Shown one piece after another: positions 1 through 5,092 of a stretch of DNA of 5,092 nucleotides. Under the pieces are notes generated by a model, which did no database searches, had not been told where the DNA came from, and saw only the letters and a list, made by a program, of their open reading frames with translations. The translations under genes and the position numbers were made by a program. Every line of letters begins with the position of its first letter. Positions within the stretch are counted from its first letter, which is position 1. Where the stretch lies: the NCBI GenBank assembly GCA_041629655.1, contig JBFKMV010000257.1:1-5092 (forward strand), written 5' to 3'. The DNA is from JBFKMV01 sp041629655 (GTDB lineage: Bacteria > Acidobacteriota > Polarisedimenticolia > Polarisedimenticolales > Polarisedimenticolaceae).

Positions 1-2
1 CC

Positions 3-593
3 GGGCTGCTCGACGACCGCGGCTCGTGGACCGGGATGTCGGACCGGGCGGCCCGCTTCGTCGCCGCGGAGCTGGGGCTGCCGGCGTTCGAGTGCAGGCT
101 CTGCGAGGCCGTCTCCGCAACCGCCGCGCGGCCCGGACGGGAGAACCGCGCGGTCCGGCTGAGCGAGCCGGGCCAGGCGCTGATGTTCGAGACGATCCGG
201 CTGCACATGCGCGAGCCGGGAATCCGCAGCAGTTCGGAGGAGTACGATCGTCTGCTGGCGCTCGACGCCGGCGAGCTGGCGCGGCTGCTGACCGGCCCCG
301 CGGCGACGCACGAGCACCCGCCGTGCGTCGGTCCCGGCGACGTCCTGTATCCCGCCGTCGAGCTGCACTCCGAGGGGGGGACGCTCGAGGTCACCGATCC
401 GGCCTGGCCGGCCACGCTGCCTGTCGGCAGGGCCCGCGCCGCGCTCGCGGAGCGCTGCGACGGCCGGCGCACGCTGGCCGAGCTGCTGGACGGTCACGCG
501 CCCGGCGAGCGCGCGACCCTGGAGGACGCGCAGCAGCTCGTCGAGGAGGGTCTGCTGGCGCCGCGGGGCCGGCCCGTCTTTTTCGAGGGCTAG
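3..593 (+). CDS. Unrecognised protein with C-terminal PqqD-like/winged-helix domain (5' end probably outside window)
   Basis: I do not recognise the full protein. The frame is open to the left edge (from base 3). An ATG at 36 would give 185 residues, but no convincing ribosome binding site precedes it, so the gene more likely begins upstream. Counting from that ATG, residues 20-23 form a CxxC pair (C20, C23) and residues 35-90 are mostly helical and charged. Residues 105-178 look like a PqqD fold: two short strands (VELHSEGGTLEV), then a helix with the typical cysteine-Asp-Gly turn (ERCDGRRTLAELL, 139-151) and a last helix ending EEGLL. PqqD domains bind leader peptides in peptide-modification systems, but similar winged-helix tails occur on JmjC/cupin oxygenases and on some methyltransferases, so this is a fold resemblance and not a function. 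The protein ends in PVFFEG. The gene converges on the oxygenase gene and shares the bases of its stop codon. Confidence 0.62.
   Translation, partial: GLLDDRGSWTGMSDRAARFVAAELGLPAFECRLCEAVSATAARPGRENRAVRLSEPGQALMFETIRLHMREPGIRSSSEEYDRLLALDAGELARLLTGPAATHEHPPCVGPGDVLYPAVELHSEGGTLEVTDPAWPATLPVGRARAALAERCDGRRTLAELLDGHAPGERATLEDAQQLVEEGLLAPRGRPVFFEG
590..593. other. Shared tail-to-tail stop codons (CTAG)
   Basis: The palindrome CTAG holds the TAG stop of the plus-strand gene (591-593) and the TAG stop of the minus-strand oxygenase gene (592-590). The two convergent genes therefore overlap by four bases, and there is no intergenic space for a conventional bidirectional terminator between them. Any terminator must lie inside the opposing coding sequence. 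Confidence 0.85.
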
Positions 594-1282
594 CCGGCAA
601 CCCGCTTGTAGGTCTGGTCGAGCATCGGCCGCGGCGCGTCCGACAGGTTCGGCGTCCCGCGGTGCATCCCGTTGCCGTCGCGCAGCACCGCGTCGCCCAG
701 CGACAGGTCGAGCCGCACCGGGTAGAGGTTCCGCACGTCCTTGAGCGCCGTGCGCAGGAAGTTCCGCGGCAGGTGGTGCGTCCCGGGCAGGATCTCCATC
801 GCCCCGGTGGCCCAGCTGAACTCGACCAGCGGGACGTTGTAGGTCAGCCGCACGGGCTCGTTCATCCGGTCCGGATCGGGCGACTCTTCCGGGGTCTGGT
901 CGGAGTGCCAGTCCATGTGCACCGAGCCCGGCCACACGCACTCGACCTGGCTCCAGCCGCGGCGCCAGCGGTCCGCCCCGCCGAACACCTCGCCGACCAG
1001 CTCCTCGATCACGGGGTGCTGGCGGTACCGCGGGTCGCCCAGCGGCCCGTCCAGCAGCTTCGCGTAGCGCGACAGGTCGAGCGCCAGCCGGTTCGTCGCC
1101 CGCTGGGTCTGCGCCTCGCCCTTGCGGTAGCGCTCGAACTCCCCGTTCAGGATCGGCACCAGCTGCTCGCGCAGCGCGACGACCCACGCGACGTCGACGA
1201 AGCCGCGCAGGATCACGAAACCGTTGACGCGCAGCTCGCGCAGCCAGCCCTGCCGCTGCTCCGGCGTCGGAGCGTCGCTCAC
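590..1282 (-). CDS. Phytanoyl-CoA dioxygenase (PhyH)-family Fe(II)/2-oxoglutarate oxygenase
   Basis: Predicted cytoplasmic non-haem iron oxygenase of 230 residues. Family members use Fe(II), O2 and 2-oxoglutarate to hydroxylate or otherwise oxidise small molecules or carrier-bound substrates. The N-terminus has the usual PhyH opening (GFVILRGFVD, 21-30). The iron site is visible: WHSD at 125-128 gives H126 and D128, and the distal histidine is H207 in GMHRGTPNLSD, followed by R218 as the likely 2-oxoglutarate carboxylate ligand. The core strand GAMEILPGTHH (160-170) is also typical. A second HxD (H122-M-D124) sits just before the first, so the ligand pair is inferred from the common WHxD pattern. 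Translation starts at GTG 1282, overlapping the kinase stop as GTGA, which suggests coupling; the upstream ribosome binding site is weak. The length is slightly short but complete for the family. The substrate is unknown. It is last in the minus-strand series. No signal peptide or membrane segment is seen. Confidence 0.88.
   Translation of the reverse strand: MSDAPTPEQRQGWLRELRVNGFVILRGFVDVAWVVALREQLVPILNGEFERYRKGEAQTQRATNRLALDLSRYAKLLDGPLGDPRYRQHPVIEELVGEVFGGADRWRRGWSQVECVWPGSVHMDWHSDQTPEESPDPDRMNEPVRLTYNVPLVEFSWATGAMEILPGTHHLPRNFLRTALKDVRNLYPVRLDLSLGDAVLRDGNGMHRGTPNLSDAPRPMLDQTYKRVAG
1279..1282 (-). other. GTGA start/stop overlap, kinase to oxygenase
   Basis: On the minus strand GTGA contains the GTG start of the oxygenase gene (1282-1280) and the TGA stop of the kinase gene (1281-1279). 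This arrangement is typical of translational coupling by re-initiation, and it supports co-expression of the two proteins. Confidence 0.8.
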
Positions 1283-2190
1283 GCGGTGTACCCCGCGGAC
1301 TCGATCGCGTCCCAGTAGCTCTCGTCGCGGGCGAAGTGGAGATGCGCCAGCGGTACGCCAGCGAAGGCGCGCTCGACGCCCGCGAACAGGTCGGGGCGGC
1401 GCGCGAAGGCCTCGGCCACGAACGGCAGGTTGCCGACCAGCTCGCTGAACGCGCGCAGCCGCGCGGCCGGCCGGACCTCGGCGCGCGGGGCCTGGAACAG
1501 CCGGAAGCCCGCGCGCAGCGGGAATCGACCCGTCACCGGTCCGCCGCCCTCGTAGGTGCCGCGGAACGGGCTGCCCACCAGGTCCAGCGCGCCGCCGGCG
1601 CCCGGAAGCACCAGCGACAGGTCGTCGCTGACGATGCGCGCCCGCCGGTTGCAGGCGGACAGCGTCGACTTGCCGACGCCGCTGGGGCCGAAGAACAGGT
1701 AGCCCCGGCCGTTCAGCACCGCGCTCGCGGAATGGACCAGGGCGCCGCCGCGCGACGCCGCGCGCCAGGCCACCGCGGCGCGGATGTAGTTCTCCAGCGC
1801 GCGCTCCGGGGGCTCGTAGCTTCCCTGGGCCAGCACGGCCGCGCCGCGCGGCCCGGCGGTCTCGAACCAGCCGGCGAGCCGGTAGCCCAGAAAGCGCACC
1901 CGGTCGCCGTCGCAGGCGATCAGCACCGGGTTGATCTCGGGGCGCGCGGGAGGCTCGATGAAGTAGTCGCGCTCCGCCATGCGCAGCTCGACGCGGAGCG
2001 CGTCGGAGGACGTGCCGCGATCCGCCGAGAACGGCGCGAAACGCTCGTCGAGCGTCCGGGCCAGCGACGCCTCGAGTCCGCGCAGCTCGATCTCGATCGG
2101 GCCGATGGCGATCGCCGCCCGGCCGTCGCCACCCGCCGGGCGGTCGCGGTCGAAGAACTCGAACGGCGGCGGTGCGGTCGGACGCGGCAC
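1279..2190 (-). CDS. HPr kinase-like (HprK-related) P-loop kinase
   Basis: A 303-residue protein of the HprK/PEP-carboxykinase-like P-loop superfamily; these enzymes phosphorylate a serine or a similar hydroxyl on a protein, peptide or small molecule. Key parts in order: H153 in ALVHSASAV, matching the histidine that precedes the P-loop in HprK; Walker A GPSGVGKST at 168-176 (K175, S176); and a Walker B-like SDD at 188-190 (RARIVSDDLSLV). The C-terminal lobe has SPFRGTY (207-213), FPLRAGFRLFQ (223-233) and a final HFARDESYWDAI. The first 140 residues form an N-terminal domain of unclear role. It lacks the DRTA domain of classical HprK, and no HPr gene is nearby, so the sugar-PTS role is unlikely. 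Related proteins occur in HPr-rel-A type gene sets with PqqD-like proteins, and lasso-peptide kinases are distant relatives. The GTG start at 2190 is chosen because it follows AAAGGGG by 10 bases; the open frame runs further upstream, but there it translates to low-complexity residues over the methyltransferase gene. Confidence 0.85.
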   Translation of the reverse strand: MPRPTAPPPFEFFDRDRPAGGDGRAAIAIGPIEIELRGLEASLARTLDERFAPFSADRGTSSDALRVELRMAERDYFIEPPARPEINPVLIACDGDRVRFLGYRLAGWFETAGPRGAAVLAQGSYEPPERALENYIRAAVAWRAASRGGALVHSASAVLNGRGYLFFGPSGVGKSTLSACNRRARIVSDDLSLVLPGAGGALDLVGSPFRGTYEGGGPVTGRFPLRAGFRLFQAPRAEVRPAARLRAFSELVGNLPFVAEAFARRPDLFAGVERAFAGVPLAHLHFARDESYWDAIESAGYTA

Positions 2191-2200
2191 GGCGACGAAT

Positions 2201-2207
2201 CCCCTTT
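2201..2207 (-). promoter_or_regulatory. Ribosome binding site for the HprK-like kinase
   Basis: On the minus strand this reads AAAGGGG, ten bases before GTG 2190 and inside the 34-base gap after the methyltransferase stop. It is the only clear Shine-Dalgarno-like site of the minus-strand series, and it decides the kinase start, because no other start codon is suitably placed. Confidence 0.6.
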
Positions 2208-2224
2208 GGCGCGCCCTCGGCGCG

Positions 2225-3360
2225 TCAGCCGGCCATGGTAGCAGGCGGGTCCGGCTCGAGCACCGCGTGTCCGCCCTCCCAGCGCCCGGCGCGGAACCCG
2301 GCGCGCCGCGCCTCGGCCCGCAGCCGCCGCGGGTCGAACACCTGCACGAACGACCGCTCCAGCGCGCCGCCGGGCGCGACCCAGCGGGTGTGGCTGCGCC
2401 CCCATTCGCGCTCGCCGCGACGCAACGAGCAGAGCCATTGCACCGAGAGTACCGTTCGCTCCCAGACCGAGCGGACCCGCCGCGCCGAGAGGAACAGCAC
2501 GCCCCCCGGGGCGAGCCACTCCCGCAACCGGAGCAGCAGCGCCACGCGCTGCCGCGCGCCGGGGACGAAGCTGTACACGTCGTAGGTGAACAGCACGCCG
2601 TCGAGACTTCCCGCGTCGAGCCGCAGCTTTCGCACGTCGCCGCTCGTGAACTCCACGTCGAGCCCGCGCCGCTGCGCCTCCTCGCGCGCCGCCCGGACCA
2701 TCGCCGGGGCGAAGTCGATCCCGCGCACGCGCCATCCCGCCTCGGCGAGCCGGAAACATTCGCGGCCGGTGCCGCTGCCGACGACCAGCATCCGGCCACC
2801 CGCCGGGACACGCGGCCCGATCCGCTGCAACAGCCGCGCTTCGAGCTCCGCAGCGCCCGACCGCGCGTAGAACGGGGCCTGGGTGTCGTACTTCCGCAGC
2901 ACGCTGGCGGCCGGGTCGGCCGCGGCGTCCGGCGTCCCGCGCCAGGCCTCCCCGAGGTCCAGCCACGCCCGCCGGAGCCGGCGCACCGTCGCGGACGGAA
3001 TCCGCCCCGCCCGGCCCACCGCGACCCCCAGCAGCTCCTCGGGGCGCGCCGTCACCGGCGGCGACGGATCGGCGTCGCCCGCGAGCCGCAGGCCGCCGGC
3101 GGCGTCACGGGCGACGACGCGCAACAGATCGGGGATCCCCCCGGGAGTCGCCACGACCACCGTCCCGGGGCGCAGCGTGTTCCCGCCGGGCGGGGCCAGC
3201 TCGACGGTGGCTCCGTGACCGAGCGCCGGCCACATCCGGTCGCCGGCGTAACGCACGCACGGCCGCGCCTCCGCGCGCAGCACCAGGCGCAGCAGGTGGG
3301 GTGTGGCGTAGGTCGGAGGATCCGTCAGCAGCAAGGCCGACAGCGGATGCCAGACCGGCG

Positions 3361-3364
<4 letters not shown>
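2225..3364 (-). CDS. Fusion of a degenerate S24/S26 peptidase-like domain and a class I SAM-dependent methyltransferase
   Basis: A 379-residue two-domain protein. Residues about 34-120 follow the LexA/signal-peptidase fold pattern: GDRMWPALGHGATVEL (41-56) matches the 'GxSMxPxxxxGDxV' block, LRPGTVVVA (64-72) the next strand, LLRVVARD (80-87) the 'HRVV/KRVV' block, and LRLAGDADPSP (92-102) the following strand. The nucleophile Ser position is Arg43 and the general-base Lys/His position is Leu81, so protease activity is not expected. Residues about 155-370 form a Rossmann methyltransferase: motif I LVVGSGTGRE (193-202), the acidic end of strand 2 in GIDFAPAMV (215-223), GDVRKL (242-247), the post-motif strand LDGVLFTYDVYSF, and LAPGGVLFLS (284-293). 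The acceptor is unknown. The GTG start at 3364 overlaps the uvrB stop, with only a weak ribosome binding site, so translation is probably coupled to uvrB. The C-terminus ends PPATMAG. No signal peptide or transmembrane helix is evident. Confidence 0.83.

Positions 3365-5092
<1,728 letters not shown>

Noticed and set aside
26..1318. Long plus-strand open frame spanning the left gene and the antisense of the oxygenase gene
   Set aside because: Its translation is Arg/Ala/Pro/Gly-rich without any family motif, and it crosses two well-supported genes. Long antisense frames are expected at this GC content.
2191..2224. Short precursor-peptide gene or terminator in the only intergenic gap
   Set aside because: Thirty-four bases are too few for a precursor gene; the gap holds the kinase ribosome binding site and shows no hairpin with a T-run.
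1336..2241. Plus-strand open frame antisense to the kinase
   Set aside because: Arg/Ala-rich, low-complexity translation with no recognisable domain; it mirrors the kinase codon bias on the opposite strand.
2191..2811. Possible N-terminal extension of the kinase upstream of GTG 2190
   Set aside because: The frame stays open, but the extra residues are Ser/Arg/Gly/Ala-rich and overlap the whole methyltransferase domain. GTG 2190 has a ribosome binding site and gives a family-like length.
1920..2966. Second minus-strand open frame across the kinase/methyltransferase junction
   Set aside because: It is out of frame with both real genes and lacks motifs; its composition is Arg/Ala-rich.
3005..3265. 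Active signal peptidase or LexA-like self-cleaving repressor
   Set aside because: The Ser nucleophile and Lys/His base positions are Arg and Leu, and there is no membrane anchor or DNA-binding helix-turn-helix.

Overview
The window is a densely coding, very GC-rich stretch (roughly 70% by eye) from a bacterium. The taxon cannot be fixed from this sequence; the GC content, frequent GTG starts and tight gene packing would fit, for example, a deltaproteobacterium/myxobacterium-like or other high-GC environmental lineage. This placement is inference. There are no RNA genes, CRISPR arrays, insertion sequences or gene-free stretches over 300 bases. The only real intergenic gap is 34 bases.

Layout. 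Four genes lie on the minus strand in one tight series, read right to left: (1) uvrB, cut by the right window edge, the DNA-damage recognition helicase of nucleotide excision repair; (2) a 379-residue protein joining an N-terminal S24/S26 peptidase-like domain to a class I SAM-dependent methyltransferase; (3) a 303-residue HPr kinase-like P-loop kinase; (4) a 230-residue phytanoyl-CoA dioxygenase (PhyH)-family Fe(II)/2-oxoglutarate oxygenase. Genes 1/2 and 3/4 each overlap by the four bases GTGA, and 2/3 are 34 bases apart with a visible ribosome binding site, so all four look co-transcribed. At the left edge a plus-strand gene, probably cut by the window edge, ends with a PqqD-like/winged-helix tail. 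It converges on the oxygenase gene so tightly that both stop codons share one CTAG.

Biology. The uvrB gene is ordinary housekeeping. The three genes behind it look like a small modification cassette (methyltransferase, kinase, oxygenase), with a PqqD-like protein on the opposite strand. HPr kinase-like enzymes beside PqqD-like proteins are known from the HPr-rel-A type gene sets, and related kinases tailor some lasso peptides, so a peptide- or small-molecule-modifying pathway is a reasonable hypothesis. No precursor peptide is visible and no substrate can be named. The most unusual point is the peptidase-like domain fused to the methyltransferase: the nucleophile serine position holds Arg and the general-base position holds Leu, so it is probably a non-catalytic, repurposed domain.
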